A stretch of DNA of 64,000 bases from Euonymus europaeus (taxonomy: Eukaryota > Streptophyta > Magnoliopsida > Celastrales > Celastraceae). The position numbers and the translations under genes were made by a program. Shown piece after piece: positions 47,446 through 58,972 of the stretch; position 1 is the first letter of the stretch, and every line of letters starts with the position of its first letter. Under the pieces are notes generated by a model, which worked only from the letters and a program-made list of their open reading frames with translations, made no database searches and was not told the origin of the DNA. Location of the stretch: contig OY756972.1 in assembly GCA_963580455.1 (NCBI GenBank), positions 17,189,001 through 17,253,000 on the forward strand, given 5' to 3'.

Positions 47446-48268
47446 CAGCGGCGGCCCTAGGGTGGGGCGACAGGGGCGGCCGCCCAGGGCCCCCAAAATC
47501 CGGCGGCCCCAAATTTTTTTTTTTTGTATTAATTGGTTATAATGTATGTATGTAATTTATTTTTTGCAATGAAAGGCATGTTGTTTCTCTTGGGGCTTAG
47601 TGGTAAGTTGTTTACTTTGGTCTGCGAGAGGTTTGAGGTTCAATCCCAAGTAGGGCGCACCATGTTTTTTCTTTATTTTTTTATCATAAAATTGGGCCCT
47701 CAAACCATAGTCCATCCCCAAGCCCCAATTTTTTCCATTTTTTGTAGTTAAAATTGGGCCTCAATTTCAAGTCCAAAGATCCGTTTTTTATACTTAAAAT
47801 TGGGCCTCCAATTTCAAGTTCAAAGTTACTTACTACAAGGCCCAATTTCACTTTTAAAACCCTAATTTACATCTTCACCTCTTTCATCTCTTTCTCTCGT
47901 CTCTCATCTCTGTAATCTATGTTCTGTCTCTCTCTCTCTCCAACCTCCAACGTCTTTATTTATGTGATTTCATGTAATTATATTTTTAACTGAATATTTT
48001 AATGACTAGTTTAATTTTAATGTAATGACATTCAATGCGTGATGGCCTAACCTCCCAAAATTGGGTTCCAGCCATCAAAAATTTATTGTTGTTTTATTTG
48101 TTTGAATTTTTATTATTAATTTAAAAGTTATGACTATGTGTCAAAAAAAAAATTCGAGCCGTTGCCCCGAACCCTCAAAAAAAATTTCGGGGCGCTGCCT
48201 CGAACCCCACCTTGAGGGCCCCCAAAAAATTTTTCGCCCCGGCCCCCAATAGGTCAGGACCGCCCCTG
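47446..48268 (-). mobile_element. 823 bp non-autonomous hAT element, TTF-hAT family
   Basis: Flanked by the 8 bp direct repeat tatccatg (47438-47445 and 48269-48276). The ends are inverted: CAGCGGCGGCCCTAGGG on the left; CAGGGGCGGTCCTGA on the right read inward. Internal 47985-48130 is the near reverse complement of 33170-33295 in the transposase-bearing TTF-hAT, and the right terminus resembles that element's left terminus with the same 'gggttcagggcaacg' and poly-T. It is therefore a deletion derivative in opposite orientation. A tRNA-like pair of boxes (47596-47610 and 47637-47648) sits inside. Non-coding. Confidence 0.9.
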
Positions 48269-48276
48269 TATCCATG

Positions 48277-48858
48277 CATGATGACTTTTGAGCCTCGATC
48301 CAGTTAAAGAACGTGTCTGTTCTTTGTGCTCGACATCACTACTTAATTGCAAGTCAAAAAAAAGGGCATATGAATTTCTCTCTCTCACTTTATTAATTAT
48401 AAGTCAACAAAAAAGGTGATTAGGGGAGAGAGGTTAAAAATTAATTTTCCAATTAACTTGAACCGGTCAGTCCAAATGGGTTGGTCAAAGGGTTAAGTAA
48501 ATCATGGATATAGTAGCAATGTTTTAAAAATCGTGCCCGATGTTGACCCGAGCTAGAGATTGGGTCACGGATTCACTGATTCAATCAGTGGATCATCGAT
48601 TAACTGTAGGTTTAATTAAAATTAAAATTAAAAAATAATATGTTAATATAAATAATAATACTAAAAATAAATACTTTAATGATATGATAACATCATTCAT
48701 AAAAAAACGAAGACATTAAAAAATAAAGTTCGTATCATATACATGCATGACAGAATCATGCTAGCCTGGTCACCGGTTCAGCGATTTTACGGTATGAGCA
48801 GCCGATACAGTCTGATACTTATAACACTGTACAATAGGTAGTACGTACTCTAACAATG

Positions 48859-48899
<41 letters not shown>

Positions 48900-49214
48900 T
48901 AATGTATAATTTGATCAAGAATCCTGAAAGAAATATTTGCTGAGTCAAGTTAGTTTCATGTAAATATATACTACATGGGAAACCCTTGACGTATGCAGGC
49001 CTGATAATGATGAAAGCAATTAAGAGAGTCAAGCCAATTAGACTTAAATACCAAGGTTTGAAATTAGTTATGAGGCCCGCTTGATTAACGGTTTCAAACT
49101 ACCAACAAATGTAGACTTATATCCATGCAATACCTGAAATTACGATTAGGGTTTGGACCCCACCATGTCAAGGGGTTAATAATAATCACGCCATCACTCC
49201 CGGCTTTATCCAAT
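48277..49214. other. Intergenic upstream of the pectate lyase gene
   Basis: No gene. AT-rich, with a long (TA)n tract at about 48862-48896. Confidence 0.5.
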
Positions 49215-49220
49215 TATAAA
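49215..49220 (+). promoter_or_regulatory. TATA box of the pectate lyase gene
   Basis: TATAAA in 'ccaattataaattcc', 81 bp before the ATG, which implies a 5' leader of about 50 bases. Confidence 0.6.
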
Positions 49221-49300
49221 TTCCATACTCACACACCCCTACCTAGTCACACAAACTTCACTCCCCCTCCCACTACTACTTGCTTTGTCCAAAAGACAAA

Positions 49301-50672
49301 ATGTCAAGTCCTTTCTCCATTTTGATTTTCCTCCTCACTCTCCTGACTCCTCATTTCGTTCTCTCTTCACCAGTTGAAAATCCTGAACTTGTAGCACACG
49401 ATGTAGTCAAGTAAGTGCACATTGACATAATTTTTCTTTATGTTATGAATAACTAACTTACATTTTGTACATTAATTGATTTTTGGCATGCAGGAGCATC
49501 AATGACTCTAGGAGGAACTTGGCATATATGTCTTGTGGGAGTGGGAATCCAATTGATGACTGCTGGAGGTGTGACCCTAATTGGGAGAGGAACCGCCAAC
49601 GGTTAGCAGATTGTGCAATTGGGTTCGGTAAGGATGCAATCGGAGGAAGAAATGGTCGAATCTACGTCGTTACGGACTCCGGCGATGATAATCCTGTAAA
49701 CCCTGTGCCAGGCACTCTTAGACATGCGGTTATACAAGATGAGCCTTTGTGGATCATTTTCCAAAGAGATATGGTAATTAGGCTTAACCAAGAACTTGTG
49801 ATGAATTCTTTCAAGACAATTGATGGTAGAGGTGCAAGTGTTCACATCGCTGGAGGACCATGCATTAAAATTCACTTTGTTACCAACATTATCATCCATG
49901 GCATTAACATTCATGATTGCAAGCAAGGAGGGAATGGAAACATTAGAGACTCTCCTCACCATTCCGGGTGGTGGCAAGTATCGGACGGCGACGGAATAGC
50001 CATCTTTTCTGGAAAGCATATTTGGGTTGATCATTGTTCATTGTCTAATTGTCAAGATGGACTAATTGATGCAATCCATGGTTCCACAGCTATCACTATT
50101 TCTAACAACTACTTTACACATCATGACAAAGTCATGTTGTTAGGACATAGTGACTCTTACACTCAAGACAAAGGCATGCAAGTCACTATTGCCTTTAATC
50201 ATTTTGGTGAAGGACTAGTCCAAAGGATGCCAAGGTACATAATCTTTTTTCCTCTCTACAATATTTCAAGCTGGTTAACATGATTCTATATATCCGTTAA
50301 TGTTATTGTAGATGTCGACATGGATACTTCCACGTTGTGAACAATGACTACACACACTGGGAAATGTATGCTATCGGAGGGAGTGCTGATCCGACAATAA
50401 ATAGCCAGGGGAATCGATTTGCAGCACCGGACGTGAGATTTAGGAAGGAAGTGACAAAGCATGAGGATGCACCAGAGAGTGAGTGGAGAAAATGGAACTG
50501 GAGGTCAGAGGGGGATTTGATGGAGAATGGTGCCTATTTCCGGCAATCCGGGGCCGGTGCATCATCGGTATATGCAAGAGCTTCTAGCCTGAGTGCAAGG
50601 CCTTCTACTCTTGTGGCTGCAATGACTAGCACAGCTGGTGCACTTAACTGTAGGAAGAGCTCTCACTGCTAA
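49301..50672 (+). CDS. Pectate lyase (polysaccharide lyase family 1), 403 aa
   Basis: Three exons by my model: 49301-49410, 49494-50234 and 50312-50672, with GT-AG introns. The signal peptide [22 protein letters not shown] targets the wall. Mature part: [40 protein letters not shown], the Ca-binding and fold signature [21 protein letters not shown], then [19 protein letters not shown], and RMPR joined across intron 2 to [13 protein letters not shown], which holds the arginines used in beta-elimination. PL1 enzymes cleave de-esterified pectin in the cell wall; the plant family includes pollen allergens of the Amb a 1 group, which this resembles in layout. It is complete, with no lesion seen. 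Role in pollen or fruit is inference only. Confidence 0.95.
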
Positions 50673-52033
50673 AAATAATTATCTGAGAACAAGCTAGCCA
50701 TTACGTATTAAGTTGCTCTTAAGTAAGCATTGACAACCTCTCTCTTTTGGTTAATTAATTAGTCTATCTACTTTATTATGAATGAGGAAAGCAAGAGCAG
50801 AAGTGTTGGTTTGTTTCAAAAGTTAGACAATATGATCATGTATGTCGAATGCAAATGACTTCTGCTTTATGTTGTGAACGCAAATTGTCTTACAAAAAGA
50901 CTTATATTAATTTCATATTCAAAAGTCAAGAAAAGAAACGGAGATCAAGCTTTTGCAATTTTTTCTCATTACTTCCAAGCATGAAACTTAATTTGTTTTC
51001 TCACTGATCGGGTTCCAACTTTCGAACATAATTAATGGAAGCACAGCCAACATTCCACATTATAAATATGTTAATGTTTTGATGACATTGGTTTAGTAAG
51101 ACGGCATTTTATATATAATCATTTAAGCAAACATACTTTTAAAATATCAAAAATAAACGAATTCAATAGTTCAGTTGGTGAGTTAGAGCATATGTACCGT
51201 CGAACGCCAAGTTCAAGGCTCCACCCTTCTCCTTATAAAAAAAATCCAAAAACATAGATTGTTATTTTTATTTTAGTGGATGATGTTGTAAAAATGTTTG
51301 TTGACTATTAAAAAATATGTAACCGGCTTGTTTGTTTTTACGATTTTTATTGCAATTGATATTGAATATCAAAGAAGTTACCATCACCTCGATCTTTCAT
51401 TTCGTTTGTAATGTTTCCGATTTTCTATTTCGATTTTTTTTGTGTGTATTTCGTTTAAGTTAATTTTCAGTCATTTTTAAAATTTTATTTATTTGGAGTA
51501 TACTTGATAATTTTGTGTTTGTAATGATTGTTATTCATATTATTCAAATACCCGATTCTAACAAAGGAGAATCCGAAGTGATCCCCATCGATCGTTTGAA
51601 TGTGTATTACTATAAGTCTAAATTCCCGGAAAATTCGTGTGTAAAGTAAACTCTCCTTCAGAGAGAATCAAAGCTTGGTGAGTGGTGACAAGTATGACCA
51701 GAATATCTTTAACCATCAGTACAAGAACAAAGTACACCATATGAGAAAAAAAGAATTAAGAAGTCAATTTGCTCCGTCAATCCAGGAGGGACAACTCTAT
51801 TTGTGGGCCAAACCTTGGACGTCTAGGGTTTAGGACAATAGTCAACAAAATAATTATAGTAATTATTAAACTCGTGTGGGGAGACACATGGAATTTAAAA
51901 AGTAAAAATGTTGCCGGGAGCAAGTTTTTAGTTTTTATAACCCGCCTTAATCCAAGTTGGCCACATAAGCATGCTAGCCTAGAATAAAATAAAAAATAAA
52001 TAAAAACTTCCTTTTTTTCCTCATATCTAAATT
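50673..52033. other. Downstream flank of pectate lyase, intergenic
   Basis: The 3' UTR, then AT-rich DNA without a supported gene. It contains one SINE-like segment (51166-51248). Confidence 0.45.
51166..51248 (+). mobile_element. tRNA-like SINE fragment
   Basis: Has an A box tagttcagttgg (51167-51178) and a B box agttcaaggctcc (51210-51222) at tRNA-like spacing, followed by 'ccttataaaaaaaatcc'. No TSD found, so it may be a truncated SINE head. It cannot fold as a functional tRNA by eye. Confidence 0.5.
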
Positions 52034-52264
52034 ATGATTATACCTTTTTTTAAAAAATAAATAAAAATAACTAGTAAGGTGTGGTAGAGCGGCTTGTCTT
52101 GTCGCTTTTGACAAGTCTCTAGCTCTCTTGTCGTTGTGACAAGTTTGGTGGTTTTCTAGATCTTATCAGTGCTCTCGGCTAGTTTTCGGCTATGCTATAT
52201 GGCGCACTGTGAAAGGTGTTTGTATTAAGGATTTAGAGCCTAATCTTTTTCTCTTTCAGTTCTT

Positions 52265-52659
52265 TCATGGGTTCCATATTGAGCGAGTGGTGAAAAGTGG
52301 ATTGTGGTCTTGTTGTTCAGCACCTGCTTATTATGGCAAAGCTGGAGTTGGGCATGCAACCAGCTAGGTTGCCTCTATTTCATACAGATTTTTGGGTGCA
52401 AGTGTATGATCTTCCTTACGGATTCATGTCAGAAAGGGTGGGCCGAGAGATTGGCAAGTTCCTTGGAAAATTTATTGAGTCAGATCCAAACAATTTTGGG
52501 GGTCCTTGGAGAAGTTATATGAGGCTTCATGTATCCCTAGATTTTAGGGTTATGTTGAAGAGGAAGATGAGAATAAAGAGGGCTGGTGAAGAATGGTCAT
52601 GGGTGACGTTCAAGTATGAATGGTTATCGACATTCTACTCTCTTTTTTCTGTGGGGTGA
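52265..52659 (+). pseudogene. LINE ORF1 protein fragment (DUF4283)
   Basis: Readable as FHTDFWVQVYDLPYGFMSERVGREIGKFLGKF, then RSYMRLHVSLDFRVMLKRKM, the DUF4283/zinc-knuckle-like nucleic-acid-binding region of plant LINE ORF1 proteins. The following CCHC knuckle is degraded (the frame stops at 52657-52659). Confidence 0.75.
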
Positions 52660-53149
52660 TAGGCCATTCTGAGAAGTTTTGTGAGAAGCTTTTGACTATC
52701 CTAATCAAGGTGTTGAAATGTTATTTGGTTCTTAGTTACGTTCCCCAAGTCGTCAAACTTCATCTACTATAGGTGAACAGTGCCTACCTAATTCCGCTTC
52801 GGAACAACAGGCGGAGGGGTTAGCTGGGGAGGGAGATCGCATGGCAGTGGACAAAGATTGGGTGCAATTATAGCTGTCTAAAGGAAAATTCAAGAAGGTG
52901 GGTAATGGTAATAGTGGGATGCAAGGAGGATCCTCTACTATTATGGCCCTAAATTTTGGTGTTAATGAGGATGCGGAGTTACGGTTGTAGATGGATATTC
53001 CGGATATGGCGGGATTTATAACGAACGGGGATAATGACCAGTGTAATGTTAGAGCAAAAAACGGCGATGCATGACAAAGGGTGTTGATGGGTCTGATGGT
53101 GGGCATGTTGAGGGTAGTCTAAAAAATGTTGTTGGGGCCGGTCCTGCAT

Positions 53150-53951
53150 TCTAGGCCCACCTAATCAGAAATGTCGTAGGCTGGATAGCCCACGTATAGT
53201 TCAAGTCTTAATGGACCTTATGTCCACGAAACAACCTAGTTTTGTGTTTTTGATGGATTTTAAAATTAGTCGAGTTAGAGTTGAACGTGTCCAAGCCCAC
53301 TTAGGGATTGAGAGTTTGTTTTTTCTCGAAGGAGTTTGCAGTGGTGGTGGGTTGGCTATTCTATGGCATATGAAGTCTATGGCACAATTGTTGAGTTTTG
53401 CAAAAGATCATGTAGATATTGCGATCACTATTCCTGGGATGCATCGCTGGGGGTTGATAGGTTTTTATGGATGTCCTGAGCGTCACCGTTGGGAGGAGTC
53501 CTAGAATTTGTTGCAAAGCCTTCAAGATCGGTTAGACTTGCCTTGGCGATTTCAATGATCTTTCGGCCCAGTCAGAGAAACATGGTCGACTCTCACATCC
53601 AAACTCTATTGTTTAAGGTTTTCAGGCAGCTCTGGAAGATTGCGTTTTACATGATTTGGAATGGTTGGGTACCCTTTCACATGGGAAAATAATAGAGGCT
53701 TTGATTTGTGGGTTGAGGAGCGGCTGGATAGGGCACTTGTTTCACATACTTGGTTGTTCATCTTTGATTTTGTTGTAGTTATTAATATGGAGGCTCTTGC
53801 CTTGGACCACTCTGCTTTGTTTCTCGATATTTCGAGTAAGGCAGCGCATGGTCGAAAGTGAAGATTTAATTTTGAGAATGTGTGGATTCAGGAGGCTGAT
53901 TGTTGGAGTGTTATTTCTAGTTATTAGGATGGTATAGGAATTTTAGCTTTC
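53150..53951 (+). pseudogene. LINE ORF2 endonuclease domain, disrupted
   Basis: AP-endonuclease-like segment: MDLMSTKQPSFVFLMDFKIS, EGVCSGGGLAILWH, WGLIGFYGCPERHRW, then in other frames 'YPFTWENNRGFDLWVEERLDRAL' and 'LALDHSALFLDI'. Stops and shifts occur near 53503 and 53690. It is cut at 53951-53968 by the retrocopy insertion. Confidence 0.75.
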
Positions 53952-53968
53952 AGGGTGAAGATAGAGGT

Positions 53969-54480
53969 CTTGGAACCACCATGAAGCGAATGGAGGCATC
54001 AGCAGGTGGGACGGCGTTAAGAACAAGTAGGCCCAGAAGCACCTCAAGGCAATGTCAATCAACGACCTCTGCCTCTTCTACCACTCCGGCTCCGGCGCTT
54101 TCGCCCGTCGTATCGTAGGCGTGGTCACTGTGATTCGCGAGTGCTACGAGGAGGAGGACGGCGTGGTAGTGGATGTGAAGGCGGTTGGGGAGATGAGGAG
54201 GCAGGTGGACTTGAAAGAGATGAATGGTGATGAGAATATGAAAGGTTTTGTGCTCTTTAGGCAGCCCAGGCTTTCGGTGGTGCCGATTCCGAAGGAGATT
54301 TGGGAGAGGATCTGCGAGTTAGGCGGTGGGTTTGAAGGAGATGGTAACGATGGTGCTGGCGATGATGAAGAGGAGGAGGATCCAGAATGAGGACTTTGTA
54401 GTAGAAAACAATGTGTTTAGGCTAGTTACTATCGCAATAGAACCATGAATGTGAAAATGGAGAATGGGTTTTATTAAAAA
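53969..54480 (+). pseudogene. Retrocopy of an EVE-domain (THYN1-like) gene inserted in the LINE
   Basis: 512 bp, GC-rich against AT-rich surroundings, flanked by the 17 bp direct repeat agggtgaagatagaggt (53952-53968 and 54481-54497), ending in a 3' UTR-like stretch and 'ttattaaaaa'. It translates in one frame as ANGGISRWDGVKNK, a TAG stop, then AQKHLKAMSINDLCLFYHSG, IVGVVTVIRECYEEEDG, VDVKAVGEMRRQVDLKEM, MKGFVLFRQPRLSVVPIP, with an acidic tail and stop at 54388-54390. This is the EVE domain of plant thymocyte-nuclear-protein-1 homologues, thought to bind modified bases in nucleic acids. The 5' end is truncated. The stretch from the internal ATG at 54052 (112 codons) is still open, but it lacks the domain's first part. 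No introns interrupt it. Confidence 0.85.
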
Positions 54481-54497
54481 AGGGTGAAGATAGAGGT

Positions 54498-57400
54498 TTT
54501 TGGTAATGCTCTACAAGCTTGAGGGTCATTGTGCATGATAAATTGAAGACTAACGTGGCTAGATGCAAGTCATTGCTGAAGCAGCACATACTGTTATAAG
54601 ATTTGGATTCGATTCGTCATTTTGCTAAAACTAAAAGTAAACTTGATTCACCACTAGATCAAAGAGGCTCTATTGGTGGCAGAGAGCCAAGCAATTTTGG
54701 TTGCAATTCGGTGATCCTAATACTAAGTATTTTCATAAAGCTACCTTTATACGTAAAAAGAAAAATTCTTTTGACAAACTTCGGAAGGGGGATGAGAGCT
54801 AGTTGTAGTGGCATTGTGGATTAGAAGATCACATTGTTGAGTACTTTTTTTGAGTTTTCTTCATCTTCTGGATCTGTTGGTGAGCCTATTCTTAACAAGG
54901 TTGTTTTGTGGCTCTCTAATCATCACAATGAAGCCCTGCTTCGTCCTTTTCAAGGAGATGAAGTTAAGGATGCGCTCTTTGAGATCCATCCTGCTAAGGC
55001 ACCTGGGCCAGATGATATGAATCTTGGGTTTTATCAATCTTTTTGGGATATTAAGAGTAATGATGTAGTTGCGGCTTGCTTAAAATATCTCAATGATGGT
55101 GAACTTCTAGAGGGTTTAAATTCTACTTCTATTGTGTTGATTCCCAAGAAGAAGCAGCTTGAGTATATTACTAACCTTCGCCCTATTTCTTTGTGCAATG
55201 TCCTCCATAAGATTGTTGCCAAGGTACTTGCTAATCGTCTCAAATAAGTGTTGTCGGTGATTATTTATGATTCATAGAGTGCATTAATGAAAGGAAGGTT
55301 GGTCATATATAATATCCTTAGAGTGTTTAAAATGAGTCACTATCTTACGAGGAAGACACAGAGGAAAGATGGTTTTGCCACTTTGAAGCTTGATATGTCT
55401 AAAGGCTAATATAGTATTGAATGGAATTCCTTACAAGGAATGTTGGAGAGGCTGGGCTTTGTGGATCAATGGGTGCATTTGATTATGACGTGTGTGACAT
55501 CGGTACGATATGCCATTGATGTGAATGAGAAAGAGTGGGCCCCATTATGTCGAAGTGTGGGTTGCGTCAAGGTGATCCCCTTTCTCCATATCTTTTTATT
55601 ATTTGTGCTCAAGGATTGTCTATTCTCATACAAGATTATGTAGATAAAGGATTAATTTGTGGGTTTAAAGTTTCTCGGTCCGCTCCAATGATTTATCACT
55701 TATTCTTTGCAAATGACAACTATTTATTTTTCAAAGTAAATCTTGCTGAATGTCATGCTGTGTTAGAGTGTTTGAATCTTTATGAAAAAGTTTTGGGTCA
55801 AGTGGTTAATTTCCAAAACTCCTCTGTCATGTTCAGTTCTAACACGAGAGGATACAAAATCATCAATTATTGCTTATTTCCAGCTATCTAATTCAGGTGG
55901 TCATGGCGCTACTTGGTGCTACCCTCAATGGTTGTTCATAACAAGAAAGAGGTTTTCTCTTTTGTTAAAGATAAAGTCTGGCATTGGATAAGTGGGTGGA
56001 TGAAGAAATTTTTATCTTTTGCAGGGAAAGAAGTGTTGCTTAAAATAGTGGAGCAAACTATTCAAGCTTATTCTATGAGTGTTTTCTTACTTCTCAGACT
56101 ATTGTGTGAGGAGATTGAGAGAATTATGAACTCTTTATGGTGGGGTAATAGTGCTGCATAGGGTAAAGGGATAAATTGGATGCGGTGGGATAGATTATGT
56201 GTCCCTAAGAATTTTGGAGGGTTGGGATTCAGAAAACTGCATGAAGTTAATTTGGTTATGTTTAGCAAACAAGCTTGGCTTATGTTATCTTCACCTCAGC
56301 CTTTGGTTGCTTGGGTGTTCAAACCTCGCTACTTTCCTCATTGCTCTTTTTTGGAGGCTACTTGGCCCTAATCCTAGCTATTTATGGCGTAGTATTATGT
56401 CATCTCACTCATTTATTACTGGTGGCGCTCGGTGGAGGGTTGGTCAAGGTGATTGTGTGTGTATCTGGAGCTCACCATGGCTGCCACATGAGGATAATCC
56501 GTATATCAAAACACCTATGGTAGTAGGACTTGAGGTTGCCCAAGTCTAATCCTTGAAATCAATAGAGTGTGTTGATAAATTGTGCTAGGATGTTCATCTG
56601 GTGTGCAACATGTTTGGATAAAGGGATAGGGACTTAATTCTGAATATTCCTCTCAATATTAGAGAGTGTCCTGATCATTGGCGTTGTAGTTGGGATAATA
56701 AATGATATCTATTAGGAGTGCATATCGCCAGTTGTTGAGTAGTAACCTGGAGGTGGTTAGCCATTTTGATGAGGGTGGATGGGCTAAGTTATATAGTTTA
56801 TAAATTCAGCCCAAAAGTCAAGGACTTAGTATGGTGGGCTTCTCACTGTTGTCTCCCTACTAAGGCTACATTAAAGATGCTAGCAGTAGAGGTATCTTTG
56901 GAGTCCCCAATATGTAGCACAGTGGCAGAAGATGTACTTTATATTTTTATTACCTGCCTTTTTGCTTCTAATGTTTGGAGAATGCATTCTCAAGTTATCA
57001 ACTCTATTTTTAGCTCGTCATTTGGGCAATGGTGGGGGAGGAAGTCGTGCGGCTGATGGGTATCAAGAAGGTTTAGGTAGTTGCCATGGTTTTGTGGAGG
57101 CTTTGGCTGCATCAAAATGATATTGTTTGGCATGGTAGACAACAAAGTGGGACACAAATTCTTCTTGCTGCTCATACTTTTCTTTGTCAATGGGTGGCAT
57201 CTCAGTCAATAGTAAAGGTTAAGAAGGTTGTGGGCTTAGGTGATGTATCTAGATGGAAGTGTCCACCTGTTATTTTGATGTGGCATTATTTGGGGATAGA
57301 AATTTTCTTAGTTTTGGCTGTGTCTTGCTTGAGGATCATGGCCGCTTCAGAGCTGTGAAGAATGGTTTAATTGAGGGTCTGATGGTTCCTGTTGTGACTA

Positions 57401-57745
57401 AAGCTTTGAGTTGTAGTGAGGCGTTAAGTTGGCTAGAGTAGATAGGACAATAGCGTGTTATTGTGGAATGACTCAAAATTGTGGGTACAAGCTCTCTGTA
57501 ACCCGTCTAATGATGCATCAGAGTTTGGCTTAGCGGTTGATGATTGTATCTATCTCTCTAAAGAATTTGTATCTTGTGACTTCTCTTTTGTACGGAGATC
57601 AGCGAATCAACTTGCTCATAACTTAGCTCGAGCGACTGATTCTATGTCTAGTATGGGAGATTGGAATACTATTCCTCCCCTAGCTATTGTTGATTTGTTG
57701 AACCGTGATTTAATTCAAAGATATTATCATATTTTCAAAAAATAA
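54498..57745 (+). pseudogene. LINE ORF2 reverse transcriptase, zinc region and RNase H, disrupted
   Basis: Continues the LINE after the retrocopy. 54834-55247 is RT fingers (EIHPAKAPGPDDMNLGFYQSFW, IVLIPKKKQLEYITNLRPIS). 55280-55560 is more RT with stops (LKLDMSKG). 55535-55891 is RT palm (GLRQGDPLSPYLFIICAQ, then LFFANDN). The usual FADD active site reads FAND; the N codon is at 55712-55714. 55900-56540 is the thumb/connection. 56760-57056 is the zinc-binding RT-associated region. 57090-57745 is RNase H-like sequence ending QRYYHIFKK. At least six frame changes or stops. Confidence 0.85.
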
Positions 57746-57762
57746 AATAAAATGATTATACC

Positions 57763-58447
57763 CACATTTAACTCATTTGTGTCTATGCTACACCCTACCA
57801 TACCCCTCCAATGCTAATTGCAAGATCTGACGGCTTGCAAATTTTTTTTTCAAAACATTTTTTCTACCCTTTTCCTTCAATCATCCCATTACGGCTGAAA
57901 CCTAAAAGTTAAAATTTCATTTCAAATTCTATCATTCCTCCACCTCTGCAACATACATGCGATTCTTGCCGATAGATCGAAACTTTGAGGTTGCAATCAC
58001 CATCTGAAATTTTGAACCGATTCTTTTGTAGATTCTAGGTGTAGGATTTCTAGTCAATTTGTGGAGATCATGTTCTATGTTTTGTTTCACGAAGGGGTTT
58101 CCCCTTTCGATTTTGAGAGAGGTCGAAGAATTGCATCAGGAAGTAGAAAAAAAGGGTATTGGCTTATCTTGGACAATCTAATATAAGGACTGAGACAAAT
58201 TCTAAAAGCAGTTGTTTATAGACCCCCTCAATCCTTCTTTCCAAGTAGTAACTTGTCAGCAAAGAAAAATATTAAGTTTTGCGCCAGAGATTGCTGGCTT
58301 TTCTTTTGGATCTTTTAAGGATGGAGTCTGCCTAGCTATCTTATGGCACAATCTCGAATGTCCGTTTAGATCTCTTCCTAAGTCAAAGTTCATCTTATTA
58401 AGGAGGAGAGATTTGACCATTTCATTAAATGAAATTTATATGATTCT
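57763..58447. other. Gap between LINE and copia element
   Basis: No gene confirmed. 58212-58440 has a weak resemblance to a LINE endonuclease segment (DGVCLAILWHN) and may be another decayed fragment truncated by the copia insertion. Confidence 0.35.
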
Positions 58448-58866
58448 TGTTGTAAATGTTAAAAAACATTTACTTAATGTGGATGATACACTTTACCAAC
58501 TCAACCACTAATCCATCCAAATATATTAATTATGTTATACACCTAATGGACATATTTTAATAGTAGTGGATGGAGTGTTACACACCTAATAGACATGATT
58601 TAATAGTGGTGGATGAGATATTAGAATTAGTGGAGAAAATGCAATTAGCATTTATTGTATTAGTTGATTTAGGTGAGTTTTTGCACTATAAATAGGTGCT
58701 TAAACTTCATACTTTGTACACATCAATTGAAGAAAGTATTCTCTCATTTCTATCTTATTTCTATCTATTCAATTCTCTCCAAATATTATTCTAAATATTA
58801 TTCTTATAATACAAGATTCCTTAATCTTGATTTTGGGAATTATTTAATTCCTTGTTTTTCACAACA
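58448..58866 (+). repeat. 5' LTR of the copia element
   Basis: 419 bp, TGTTGTAAATG...CACAACA, with inverted TGTTGT/ACAACA ends. Has a TATA-like 'tataaatagg' near 58687, about 180 bp before the LTR end, fitting a U3-R-U5 layout with transcription starting shortly after it. The primer-binding site follows immediately. Confidence 0.8.
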
Positions 58867-58880
58867 CGTTATCAGCACGA
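58867..58880 (+). other. Primer-binding site
   Basis: cgttatcagcacga directly after the LTR. The TATCAG core matches the initiator-tRNA-Met complement found at this place in copia elements, with differences at the edges. Confidence 0.6.
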
Positions 58881-58972
58881 GTCTCCACCGCTGTATCAAG
58901 AGCAAGCTTTTGAGGTTGTAAGTAAGTAATCATCAATTGTTATATTTTCTAAGTTTATTATAATATTTCATT

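Larger units (their letters stand above)
52045..57751 (+). mobile_element. Near full-length decayed LINE with 11 bp TSD
   Basis: Flanked by atgattatacc (52034-52044 and 57752-57762), the right copy directly after an A-rich tail 'caaaaaataaaataaa'. About 5.7 kb, including a later 0.5 kb retrocopy insertion. Order of domains: ORF1 DUF4283, ORF2 endonuclease, reverse transcriptase, zinc-binding region, RNase H, all plus strand. This is the layout of plant L1-type elements. Frames are broken many times. Confidence 0.85.

Noticed and set aside
49603..50034. Minus-strand 143-codon frame in the pectate lyase gene
   Set aside because: Antisense shadow of exon 2.
54052..54390. EVE-domain frame as a functional host gene
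   Set aside because: 5'-truncated, with an upstream in-frame stop, flanked by a retroposition TSD inside a LINE and without a promoter. Treated as a retrocopy, though the frame is open.
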